Under the pieces are notes generated by a model, which saw nothing but the letters and a program-made list of their open reading frames with translations, had not been told where the DNA came from and did no database searches. A stretch of 64,000 bases of DNA from Ramazzottius varieornatus (Eukaryota > Tardigrada > Eutardigrada > Parachela > Ramazzottiidae), in the NCBI GenBank assembly GCA_001949185.1, contig BDGG01000005.1, positions 2,221,249 to 2,285,248 of the forward strand, given 5' to 3'. This document shows positions 35,093-45,697 of this stretch, one piece after another (the stretch's first letter is position 1; every line of letters begins with the position of its first letter). A program made the position numbers and the translations under genes.

Positions 35093-36119
35093 TACCTGAA
35101 AGAAAACAAAAATCTATTATGATATTTTGCTTGATATCATCCGTACTAGCCTCTCGCTCCACACGTACTGTTTGAATATCGCAACCCACCAAGACGAAGC
35201 TGGAAGCCAGCCAGACCAACATCACGGTGTGTTGTGAGAGCCCATCGCTGGATGTCCATGTCTTTTACGACGTGAGGTTTCTGCTTGGCGAGGAAGAACT
35301 GTTTTCCTGTCTTTAGTCCTATGGCCTCCAGCTTATCGATTCGCGAGCCTCCCGCTGCTAGCTGTCTCTCCCATTCGTTCAGTTGGCGTATGCTAGTTAT
35401 TTGAACCTTTTCTGCACGCACGACAGACTACGACCCTTCTTGGTGACTGGCTCAGTCCAGAAATTCACGACCCGTTTCTTGTAGTCAACGTCGGCTGCTT
35501 GGTCAAATGGAACTTTGGGATCCGGTATTCTAGGGAAGAACAGCTCTTGCGACGACGGGACGACGGCTCAGTTTCGTTGGATAGAGGTTCGTAGTTGGTC
35601 AGACGATCGTCTGGAGTAGCATCCGTATAACCATTCAACAGGTTGGTTATGGCAAAGGACTTCTCGAACTCATCAACTGTTGAGGTGTTTGTGGGCAGCC
35701 GGAACCGCAAGTCTTCCTCGGTAGGCAGAACAGAGCAGCCAGCAGCCTGGCTAAGGTGAACGTCCAAAAATTCCGGAACAGAGCAGTCGACCCGTATATC
35801 ACACAGCAGAGACACTATTAGTAAGAATTAATACCTTTGAGAAGTGTCTTCAACAGCTTATCAGCTGCACTTATGCGAGTCGCTGGGCTGGAAGTGCTGC
35901 CCATATTCCGTCTCCAGAAGATTCAGGATGTTCATAGGATAGACAGTATCCATGTCGTTCGGATTATAAAGAAAAAGAAACTGGAAGAGTTTTTATGGAA
36001 AACATCCACAGGCGCGCCGTTGTGCTGAATACCAGCTGGTCTTATGCAATGCAGTGCAGTTTCGTCAATCAAAACGCCAATCATACCATAAGTTAATCAA
36101 ACTACTTGATTAGACGAAA

Positions 36120-36286
36120 TAGCCATGTACCGCCCAGATTCTCACGTCACTTCCGCTTCCCGCTGTATTTTCCAGGATATTTTTGAGCTGGTTACGACTG
36201 TCCCAGTCGATAGACGAATCTTTTCTCTATCTTTCTACCGTTTCGGTTTCGGAATTGAGACTGGAGGAGAGGCTAAGTCCCCTCGT
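36120..36286 (+). repeat. right arm of the 163-bp inverted repeat
   Basis: Partner of 31260-31422. It begins TAGCCATGTACCGCCC and ends CCCCTCGT. Small indels near 36210 break the open frame seen in the left arm. Confidence 0.85.
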
Positions 36287-36540
36287 TAAGGCGCCGGAAG
36301 AGAAGAATTGTCGACCATTTAGCTGTCAGCTGATTGTCTGACAGAGTTTGCGCAACCTGACGCGCTACCCGTCAGGCAGGAGGATCAGCATTGAGCGATC
36401 AGGCTGATTGCTTGATGCCTGATCGGTAGTTTTTCCTCTTAGCGCAATCTCTTAACCACGTCCAGCTGTCAAGGTCCAAGGCTCCACGGACCATGGATCG
36501 TAATCCCTCTTTCATCTGTTGTTTGTCATGTCATATATCG

Positions 36541-37022
36541 TACATATTGCGAGAGCTCCGCCCAAAAGGCTGGTCTTCCAGCTGAGCTTTAGAATGAATC
36601 ATAGACCGCTTGAGTCATCGTCGAAAGCTGTTCAGGCATTCTATAACGCCCTTAAATTGGGGCAAACTATGGCAAGCCTGAGCTTATGGCGGAAGATGAA
36701 AGAGAAATTTCTTGGCACCGAAAATGGTCTCTACCATCAGTCATCTGCTGTACGTACAGGCATAGTGCCTTATTATACCGTGTTGATCGTGCAGTGCCGT
36801 CAAGTGGTACTATCAACAGGGTTATCAATTCCGTATTGATAAATACGCCAACATCTTCGAATGATTAGTACAGAATTGATTGATCAAATCCGAAATCTTG
36901 ACTCATGAGTCATCAAAACCTTGGACAAATTCGTCAAAAAAATTATAAAATCAGCCTGAGTAAAGGATCGTGCTGTCTGGAGCTCGGGCTTCCTCTGATG
37001 AGTTTGCGATTCAGAGTCCCTT
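36541..37022 (+). repeat. dispersed repeat, copy B
   Basis: Begins GCGAGAGCTCCGCCCAAAAG as in copy A and ends GCGATTCAGAGTCCC. It lacks the insertion of about 230 bp in copy A, so it shows the uninterrupted form. There is no long open frame. Confidence 0.75.
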
Positions 37023-37236
37023 GGGTATTAATGTTGTCAATTCTTGTCGATTTTCGCCGGAAGTGCAGGTGGCCATGGTGGATTTGCTTTGAACCTTGAC
37101 TTGAATGCGGAGCCTCATTAGTTTCTTATCGGCGAGACTGGCAGGACCATGTCTGTCCATACACCTCAGGAATCGATCATTGCTGGGATCGATCTTGTGC
37201 GTTCCGCAGCTTCCGCTCCCCGAGTAAACCGGGTGG

Positions 37237-37430
37237 TCCTAATATGGAAGGCTCGGCGAAGCTAAAATCGGCCAAAATAGTTTTGACATCAATAAATCAA
37301 TCGAACGCACAATACATTTCAGCCGTGGCTAAAAGTATTTTAGCTGCTTTAGCCGCAGCCAAAATATTTTTAGCCACGGCCAAGAACGGCTAAAACGGCT
37401 TATTTCAGCTTCGCCGATCCTTCTATAGGT
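37237..37430. repeat. foldback (long hairpin) element
   Basis: Outer ends GGAAGGCTCGGCGAAGCT and its partner AGCTTCGCCGATCCTTC are inverted, and the inner GCCGTGGCTAAAA pairs with TTTTAGCCACGGC. The interior is rich in TTTAGCC/GGCTAAA words. About 195 bp. Confidence 0.75.
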
Positions 37431-37749
37431 CCTAATAATTCAAGGTATACGCGGCATGTGCTATTGCTGCAGTTACTAGCGAGATTCCGTTCCCATTGCT
37501 TCAGCATCCTGCAGTATATGTTCGACGGTTCGTAACGCTGTGTAGGTTGGGACGTGTGATGACGGGCTTCTGTTTGCAGGACAACGAAACTGTTGAATAC
37601 TGCATGAGCTGACGCAGGATCTACAGGTTTTCGAAATAGCTGACTATGCAAGTGAAGTGAATTCTACAACTGTGGAAAGGACACTTGCTTATCAGCTGTG
37701 CGATATGTGTCTTGTAGTAACAAGGCCTGAGACTTACGCGGAAAGATTA

Positions 37750-40122
37750 ATGGAAGAATCAGACATGGACGTTACGGAAAATCCAGACATCGTCTCCGCT
37801 CGTAGAAGCTTCCAGTTCCGCAACATCGTAATTATGGGCGTTGCCTTTATGTTATTATCTTCCGCGTCGCAAACAAGCTTCACCGTAGAGGTACACGATC
37901 AACCTTTGTTTTTCGAAGCGTCCTAAGCCAGGTGCTGAATTTTTGATTTCCAGACTATTGTTATCAACTCTGGTGAGTGGGGATGGAGTGTCGAGTTTTT
38001 GCAAAAGATTCCCACGGTCTTGTCCCTTCATCGTCATTTTCCTCAATGGCGGATATTTTCCTGTGGTTATTAGTTCATGATCAGTACTTTAATGGTACAA
38101 GTACCATGGGTTACAACCTGTTGGCGGTACTGAATGGTGTGGGCGCCAGCTCCGTGTGGATCAGCCAAACTGTGGTTTCCAACATCGGCCCGAAGAAGGC
38201 GATGCTAATCGGAGGAGGTAGGACAGAATGTGCACATTATGAGTTAGTAGTACGCATACGTGGTTCTTACTTAAATGAGCTTTATTTTGCAGTTTGTTAT
38301 TTCTTCTTTGTTTCCACCTTCATAAGGCCGCTAGCGGTAACGCTATACGGCGGTGCAATTACTTTGGGCATCGGCCAAGCTATGCTGTGGATAGCAGAAG
38401 GAACCTTCTTATCGATGAATTCGGACAAGGAAACCATCGGAAGGTAACGAGCGTGGACTTTAAACCAACCGGAAAGTTTTTAATCGAACTATTACCGCGG
38501 ATGTTTTCACGTTGTAGGCATTCCTCTATATTCTGGGCGCTATACCAGACCAGCTTGCTATGGGGAAACCTGTATGTACGCTAGACACTGGGATGTTCAG
38601 TTTCCTCTAAGGATTATACAGCGCACGATGTTCGCTCTTCTTCGGGTGATAGGTTTTTCTTCTATGAGATGCTTAGTCAAGACACTATAGCGGAGCAAAC
38701 ACGTTACCGGGTCTTTGGGTCGCTGATGGTGCTTGCAGCCGCCGGAGTTAGCGTACTTTCAAGACTGCAGCACCCGCTCCCTAAGAAACTTCAGGGTCCT
38801 CGAGCGGCTATCCAGTTGGACGGAAACCTAACTGGGTACATGCTTCTTGGATTGACAATTTTAACTTCTAGCTGTGGGAAAAAACAATGTGTATTTTCTG
38901 TGTAGCGGGAAGTCCCGGACATGTCTTCAGTCTGTCGGTAAACATTGACTGAATTTGACTTCCTGGGTTTCTAATACGCCACACTCACGTTTTTCGTTCC
39001 TTCCAGCTTCTTCCTTCCGTCTGTTGAGAACTCGGCCCATCTGGATGGTAGTGCCGACCTTTGTGTACATAGCTCTGGAGCAGACCTTCTACTCTAGTGT
39101 CTATCAATCCTCGTTGGGTTACACAAAGCAGTTCGGCTCTGGCGTCTCGGAAAGTCTCGTCGGTCTATCCGGCGTCTGTGTTGGATGCGGCGAAATACTA
39201 GGTAAGATCATCAGATTTTTCCTGACTGTGTTTTTTACCGATTATGTTCTGATGCGCAGGGTCATTCGTTTATGGATTGGTTGACAAATGGTTTCCCAGG
39301 ATAGGCAGAGATCCGGTGGTCGTGAGCGGCTACCTGTTGCATATGCTTGCGTTCGCTCTCGTCTATGTCAACATTCCGCACGACGCTCCTTTGGGAAATA
39401 CGTTCAGCGAAGCCATCATACATCCCAAGTAAGTCTGATGTTGTGCTTGCGCTTTCTGGCTTCTCAACCTTCAAACCCATCAAACTCTCTTGTTTCTTAT
39501 TCTAGCTATTCCCTTGCTCTTTTGTGCTCACTTTTACTGGGTTTCGGTAAGTGGAAGGAATAGGTGAAACGTCGGGGAATGATTTCGCCCAGATCGTTAT
39601 CTGAAGTGGCGCACCTGTTAGGTGTTATTGGCCGAGAGCGTGCGCCACGTGGGGAAACAATTGTTTGCTGACGTCCCATATTCTGTAGGAAAAAAGCTGA
39701 TCGATTCCTCAGTTGGACTTTCTAGGCTCTATATTTTCAGGAGATAGTGCTTTCAATATCCAACTGTTTTCGTTCCTCGGAGATGCCTACTCGTCGGACA
39801 GTGTCCCTGTGTTTGCACTCTTTCCGTTTGTATGGGTAAGTGGAAGAGATTATCCTATTGACGACAGCTGCTTTCGGTTGGCCAACTGGCGGAAAAAACG
39901 CCTACTTTTCAGGGTCTAACGTGCTGCGGAGCTTTCTTCTACTCCACAGTATTAACTTTGCACTACCAACTCGCCATTCTTGTTGTGGTGGGAAGCTTGT
40001 CGGTGTTTACGTTCAGTAGCATCGAATGGGAATTCCGGCGAACCCGCACTCTCACAGCGCCACCACGCGACAGACCTCGTCGCTTGGCTGAAGAACAACA
40101 AGGACTACTGCACGAAGCATGA
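37750..40122 (+). CDS. MFSD11: MFSD11-like (UNC93 family) membrane protein
   Basis: A 12-helix major facilitator-type protein of the UNC93/MFSD11 family; transport substrate unknown in animals. About eleven short exons join in phase. Family wording in order: FRNIVIMGVAFMLLSSASQTS (TM1); GTSTMGYNLLAVLNGVGASS; TLYGGAITLGIGQAMLWIAE; GTFLSMNSDKETIGR; HSSIFWALYQTSLLWGNLY; ALEQTFYSSVYQSSLGYTKQF; LVGLSGVCVGCGEILGG; GDSAFNIQLFSFLGDAYSSD; VPVFALFPFVW. The C-terminus is a short Arg-rich tail. I chose ATG 37750 because the stretch before TM1 has the usual short acidic form. One intron (39549-39740) holds a palindromic repeat. It is convergent with the next gene. Confidence 0.92.
39590..39670. repeat. 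palindromic MITE-like element, copy 10
   Basis: Arms CTGAAGTGGCGCACC and CGTGCGCCACGTGGGG. It lies in an intron of MFSD11. Confidence 0.8.
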
Positions 40123-40704
40123 TTTGCCACAACCGTAGCCAAAGCTCACGTTCCGTCCAGACATTCTTGTTATATTTTCTGCGGGAATACTTCACGTTTA
40201 CAATTTTCGAGTTTTAAGCCTTGATTCAGGATTTGTCTTTCGGATCTCCTTTGTGAATTCCTATTCCCTCCCGAAGCAGATTATACAGATTATCTGAACG
40301 AGAAAGCACATATGTGGTCAGTCAGAACTTGAAATACAACTTGGGATACCGGAAAATTATTTCGGAATTGACAAGAAGACAAAAGGCACAGTGTAACACC
40401 CGTGCCTTCCGTCCCGCGAAACATTCTAGAACAACATGCAAACATGTTATCTAAACGAAAAAGCATAAAACTTCCAGAACTGAGAGCACTCGTCGAGACC
40501 ATCTATCGTCTGTACAAAATTCAAAACGGCCAACTTCCCCTCCTGATAACTATCATAAAAGATTCTCACAAGAAAACAAACAGTACGAAATATAGAATAA
40601 TCTGTCAGAATTTGCCGACTCAGTGTTCAGCATAAGAATAAGAGAACGCTATAGAGAGTAAAGTAAACAAACACAAACTATCATAATTATCTTTCTTCGT
40701 TCCG
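40123..40704. other. convergent 3' region
   Basis: This is the 3' flank of MFSD11 and of the minus-strand gene ending at 40705. A plus-strand frame at 40402-40635 has no motif and no splice partner; I regard it as chance. Confidence 0.4.
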
Positions 40705-43700
40705 TCATATCCCCATCAGATGCATCTTGGCAGCTTTCTTCCGTCTGGTCATGGGTCGCTCCTTCTTGTACGACTCTAGGACATCTCTGACTTGTTCGCC
40801 CATCTTGATCGTCTTGTTCACCAGTGCCGTACTGGCTTTCGGTCTCTTCAGACCATCTCGGCTCAAGTCGATACTTCGGGCTGCTTTGAGCACTGTTTCA
40901 TCCGGAACACCACAAGCGCCGAGTTTAGCCAACATACCAGCATTCCACGTTTCTCGTTCACGTTGACAGGCTTCCAGGTCCCAATACTGTTGGGACAGGT
41001 GTCGCAGTTCCCAGCACAGCCATCTGCGTTGTCCAACAGGGTCGTTGGCCATCGTGGTTAGGTCCACCGGTCTGCGAGTGCCTGTCTGCGATCTCAGCTT
41101 CTGAATGATGGAGCTGCCGTCTTCGGCTAGTCGGGGAGTGGCTTCTTTGGGGACCTGTTCGGTGAGGAAGGAAGCCTCGTCGATGGTGTGGATAGCTTCC
41201 CATGTGCGGAGTGTACGGTTGAACTCATGGAAGGAAGGGTTGGAGAGGGGAGGCTGCTTGTCCTGCCAGGCTTCGTCCAAGTATCCGCAGAGGAGCGGGT
41301 AGCGAACTTGCACCGGGAACTGAGGCATGCCAAGGTACTTTGACGAGAGGTAGTTCAGCTCGAATGCTGCGGCAGCAAGCTACAGCAAAACACAAGTTTA
41401 GACTCAGTTTATGTTCCAACTGGGCACCCGACAAACAAACTCGACATGACTGTTCATGCAAGTGGCGCACGCTTACAGGGTTATCGGCTGAGATCATGCG
41501 CCACTTGGAAAAACGATCTTGTCGAGTTTCTTTTGCCTCGATCCTAATCATTTTTTCTGGCTGGAATATCCAAACATCTTATCGACTTGAATATCATTGT
41601 TTTTCACTATTTAATTTTTTCAATTTCTTTCCTCATACAAAAACTGATAATGTGGTAATTTGGAAAAAGAAATTGGTTTACCGCTTCGTCCTTCGATCGG
41701 TAAGGTTGTTCCGGCGGCTTCAATTTCTTCTTGATATGAACCGCTTTGCTGTTAGGCTGCTGAATTAGGAGAAGAACGGCGCAGGGAGCGTCGTCTTTGT
41801 CCACCTCAATGATGGCTCGTGTGCTATCGGGGAACTTCCTCACGAACTGATGTGCAGTTTGCACGTCATAAGCACTGACTTGCAACGGTACCTGCAAACC
41901 TTCTTTATCTGGCTTCTTCTCTTTGACTACAGAAGACGACGAAGAAGGTTGGTTTTCGTTTCCCACACCATTCATGAAGTTTCCTCGCTCATTACCATTC
42001 ACCACTTTCGATGCTTCACCCGAGCTTCCCTTGGGAGAACTTTGCTTCGCGGTCTTTAGTTGAGAGAATGATGGCAGATTCTTCTCGGCCTCGCAGAGTC
42101 GGTCGAAGTGGTCCTTTAGCCAGCGTGTTTCTTTGGTGGAAAGGGTCTTTCCGGCACAGTGCTTTTCTAGTAAGTGGTTCTTGGTCGAAATGTCGTCAGG
42201 GTGGACGAAGTGCTGGAGGCGTGGCTCGAAGGGTGCCTGCAGCTTCTCCAGGTCCATGATGGCTTGAATCTTGCTGTCGCGAAGCTCGCGCATCTTCTCC
42301 ACGTTCTTTGCCGATTCCGCGTGCTGAAAAGCTCGGTCCACCAACCGAAGCCATCGGATAACCTAAAAGTAGTCCGACCGTGTACATCAAGATCGTTATA
42401 AGGAAGAACGGAAAGCCGGTCATTAAGGACTACCAACCGCCCACCCACCTGCATACACCACGAAACGCGGTTACTACACCATGATAGTATGCAGAAACAT
42501 GCCAGACGGTAATTTTCACGGAAGGTACAGCAAAAAAAACGTGAGAGAATCCAAACAACTAAATTTCAAATTCCGAATAGATGAGAATAAAACACGCTTT
42601 CTGAAACGGTGAATAATTAAACATACCTTCAGACAGTCGACTGATTTCGTGGCTACAAGCCAGTCCAGCGACTCTTCCGGTAACGACGTCCATTTACCCG
42701 CCAGCTTCTTCAAACGTTCCCTCCGCTGTTCTTCCGACTCCTTCTTCTTCAGTTCCAGCATGACAGGGATCTTCTTTTCGACAGGCACAACCATCTTGGC
42801 TTTCTTGGCCTTAGGTATTCGAGGCGAAATACCCTTATCGCTCCTCGGCTTCCTCAGTTTCTTTACCGTCTTCGGCGGGTCAGGCTCTTCAACTTTGATC
42901 GTTATCTCTTTCGTCATCTTGGGTACCGGATGACTGTGCTCCACAGTTGTATTACTCTTTTCGGTAGAAGCTGTGGAATTTTGCTGGTTTATCTGCTGCG
43001 TCTTCCGTTCACCACTTTCTAGTATCAGCCTATGCTTCTTCCTCACAGCTCCGTTCTCGCTTGAACTAACCGATGTCAGGACTACGGGACTGTTTTCTGT
43101 AGGGAAAGTGGCTACATGATGATTTGGTTTGGAAGGAGGACTGTGAACTGTGTGGTTTGTGTGCATCTTAGTTTCGTTGTGTGCGAAGTTGGCCGCGTTG
43201 TGCGTGTCGAGGACTGAGTGATAGCCTGTAGGGGCTTCTCTGTTCAGTTTCAACGCCTTAATGACATCGGCTGTCAGCGAAGATACATGCGAGTTCGTGG
43301 GTAAAACTGGATGACGAACTACGGAGCTACTGGGCAGTAGGCTAACCAGCGGACTCTGGGTGACGGTGACTGGCGCGGTTACTTCGGGCACTCCGACTAC
43401 CGGAAGCGGAACTTCGTTGACTGGGACTGGAAGACCAGGGGCTGGCGGAAATGTTGGACCACCTATAAAAGACACAAAACCATCAAGTTTGAACTGGGAT
43501 CGCAGCGGAGAAGACATGCATGACGGAACGTCTCTAAGTTCTAACCTGATCAGCACAATATTACAGCGCAGTATGTCATAACTCGTAAGGCAGTAGTGTG
43601 TCATGTAAACGAAGAGCCACCAATCGACTAATCAACAACCCAGTTTCACGCAAATGTGGCTACGAACGACGTCGGACGGTTCAAACCAGAATATCTTCAA

Positions 43701-44883
43701 GTTTCTCTCGAGCTTCTCCCCTGATAGCAAGAGCTGTTACAATCCAAATCTTCAGAGAAATATCACCGCGACTGATGATAGAACGACACAAAATTTTGAA
43801 ACTACAGAATAAATTGGTTGAATGCTCAGAAAACAATTTAGCTTACCTCCGGAAGTGCTTTTTGTCGCACTCAAAATCATTTCGTGGACAGCTTCGACTG
43901 CTAACTTCTTCTTCGTCCTTTTCTTGACAGATGCTCCATTCTCAGGATCCACTGCCCGTTTTGCGACTGTTTTTTGGTTCAAAAGAGTTGATCCGGTGAA
44001 AGGAGGGGTGAATCCATTGGTAACCACTCCGTTCGGAAGGGAAGCCATGTTGATTTTCGGCTTGCTTTCCGTCTTGACCGAGCTTCTTCTCGCCTTCGCT
44101 CCTGCTTCCTTCTTCTTTACGTCATGAAGTACCTGAAGTTTATCCACCATCGTCTTCTTAACTGTAGCTGTTGTCACAGGTGCGGATATTGCACTGGAGA
44201 GCGAAGACGGTGATGGAGATGACGTCATGACGCCATTCATGCTCGACGAGACTGACAGCAGTCCATTGGACATTTGGTGTAGTTTCGTGGCACTTTCCGA
44301 CTGCATCACAATCATGGGTGCTCCAGGACGAAGAATATTCTGTGACAAAGTCGCCTGGTGATGTTTCACTGGTGCTAGAAGCACTGCTGATGGGGACGAA
44401 AGGGATCCAACGTGACTACTCTGATTAGCTGGCAAAATGGCTCTCACCTGCAACAAAGATTCCAAACGTTTTAACCAATTGAGTTAGCATCCTTTTAATG
44501 CAGTATCAGGCATCCAAAATGCGTAGAGAGAAGCAAAATGGAGGAAGAACACTTACATTCTTGCTAAAGCGCGCGACGGATATCAACGATTTCTCTGTGG
44601 CTTTGGGGGACTTTAACGACATCTGTACCAATGCTTCTTGAGACGTGTTTGCTTGAAAAGACTCAGCAGACGTCGTAGTACATTGTACTGTCCCTTGCTG
44701 ATGAGGTAGAGTGATAGAAGAGATTTCCAGACTGGCTTGGGTCTGGGGACATTCAAACGTCGCTTGGAAGGCTTCCAACAGCTGCGGACTCTGCGTTGAT
44801 TGATTGAAGTATCCCGTGGAGAAAGGCAGACCTCCCGAACTTGCGTCCGGACCAACGTAGGATCCCGTGCGAAGCGGTGGCAT
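40705..44883 (-). CDS. unrecognised 1039-residue nuclear-type protein
   Basis: Exons 44557-44883, 43847-44447, 42627-43462, 41682-42362 and 40705-41379 join in phase to 1039 residues. The N-terminal half is low-complexity, rich in Ser, Pro, Val and Thr, with basic clusters (VKKRTKKKLAVE; KKLRKPRSDKG; PKAKKAKMVVPVEKK) that look like nuclear localisation signals. Folded-looking parts: ERLKKLAGKWTSLPEESLDW and VDRAFQHAESAKNVEKMREL in the middle; FELNYLSSKYLGMPQFPVQV, then WLCWELRHLSQQYWDLEACQ near the end. The tail is basic (MTRRKKAAKMHLMGI). There is no zinc finger, bromodomain or DNA-binding motif that I can name. I considered TADA3, ubinuclein and YEATS2 and did not find convincing matches. 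A chromatin or transcription role is a guess from composition. It starts 815 bp from VPS8, divergently. Confidence 0.7.
41424..41529. repeat. palindromic MITE-like element, copy 11
   Basis: ACTCGACATGACTGTTC, CAAGTGGCGCACGC, then CATGCGCCACTTGG and CGATCTTGTCGAGT form a nearly full palindrome. It lies in the last intron of the 1039-residue gene. Confidence 0.9.
42447..42500. repeat. CCTGCATAC-type repeat fragment
   Basis: CCACCTGCATACACC and AGTATGCAG are present in an intron of the 1039-residue gene, resembling repeats in T-box and VPS8 introns. Confidence 0.4.
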
Positions 44884-45074
44884 TGGACTAACTTCGAGGA
44901 TGGCCTTGACAGTGGAAGAACTTCTAGGACTTCATCGGAACACTTTGGGAAGGCTACTCGCGACTCGAAAGGAACGAGATGACACAAAGATGATCAAAAT
45001 CAAAGACTTCAAAGTTTTAAACTTCACCTGCCGAACACTGGCTGGCGTGCACTCAAACCGTCAGCTCAGCTGGT

Positions 45075-45690
45075 ATGACTCACCAGCTGGCAACTATTTC
45101 GGAGCAGACGATCTCACCACGTGGCTTGCAAAAGGCCCGACTCGTACCGCAAACGGCATCTGTTCACGATATTCTGGTGGGCCGTGTCATGTTTGGAGAC
45201 AGCTGCGTTACGATGATGCGGAACAGGCTGGAGAGTGGAGACGTAGATCTTGGTGACGTCCTCAGCCTATCCATTTCCGGTTTGTCCGCTCGGACTCGTG
45301 TACACTATACAGATTGCGAGCGAGAGCCCACTAGCACAATTCGCTACGCACAGGAACATCGTGACATCATAGGAACAAGTTCGTCTTGTAGGCTCTCTGT
45401 TAAAAGAGTCGTACGATGTTTACATATGACGTCACGATGTTCCAGTGCGTAGCGAATTGTGCTAGTGCGTGGGCGCTCTCAGTCCGTATCGTGTACGGAA
45501 ATTTCGGACCTTTAGTTTTGCCATCTTTGACTCTTTGTCCCTGTCGAGCACCGTGAAAACTGGAAGTCTAAAAGCGTCGGCAAGGTCGATACGGGAGCTA
45601 TATCGGGAGCTGCTGCGGAAATCAAAGTCAGCCCGGCGCACCTCAGTGCTCAAGATGAAAGCTTTGCCGCTGGTCCATTTGCTTTCTTGA
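45075..45690 (+). CDS. possible small gene interrupted by a palindrome
   Basis: Two plus-strand open frames, 45075-45328 and 45469-45690, are separated by a 139-bp palindrome. Removing exactly the palindrome (45329-45467) fuses them in frame to 158 codons, ending 7 bp before the VPS8 ATG. The first part looks protein-like (DILVGRVMFGDSCVTMMRNR); the second is basic and helical (IRELYRELLRKSKSARR). I do not recognise it. It could instead be VPS8 5' UTR or promoter, and the antisense frame is also open, so confidence is low. Confidence 0.28.
45329..45467. repeat. 139-bp palindromic element with arms of about 43 bp
   Basis: Left arm 45329-45371 and right arm 45424-45467 are inverted with a few mismatches, starting CACTAGCACAATTCGCTACG. 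The inner ends carry GTGACATCAT and ATGACGTCAC. There is no transposase and no clear target duplication. Confidence 0.85.
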
Positions 45691-45697
45691 AACTGGA

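Larger units (their letters stand above)
31443..35815 (-). pseudogene. decayed DDE-superfamily transposase, split by a nested element
   Basis: The N-terminal part lies at about 35146-35815 and the C-terminal part at 31443-32442. Landmarks: VPFDQAADVDYKKRVVNFW, ITSIRQLNEWERQLAAGGSR, VVKDMDIQRWAL, then after an intron CDRKITKFVTEKY; LDFVGAKHVLAL, KFLPVLIFTLQGDKG, CVFIVDSWPTF and GQIQPLDVVYFRMYK with catalytic Asp in VDSW and QPLD; and a Cys/His cluster at the end (CDHDSC...CGWCKARLCFHHF). The position I would expect for the first catalytic Asp reads NANQSS. Single-base shifts break the frame near 35500, 35400, 35200 and 32015. The 2.6-kb pogo-like element sits one base inside its second coding exon. 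The family resembles pogo/Zator-type DDE proteins; the exact superfamily is uncertain. Confidence 0.8.
36287..37749. other. repeat-rich intergenic region before MFSD11
   Basis: No gene is recognised. It contains dispersed repeat copy B, a foldback element, and the MFSD11 promoter region. Confidence 0.45.

Noticed and set aside
40402-40635. Plus-strand frame of 77 codons downstream of MFSD11
   Set aside because: No motif, no splice partner, AT-rich 3' region.
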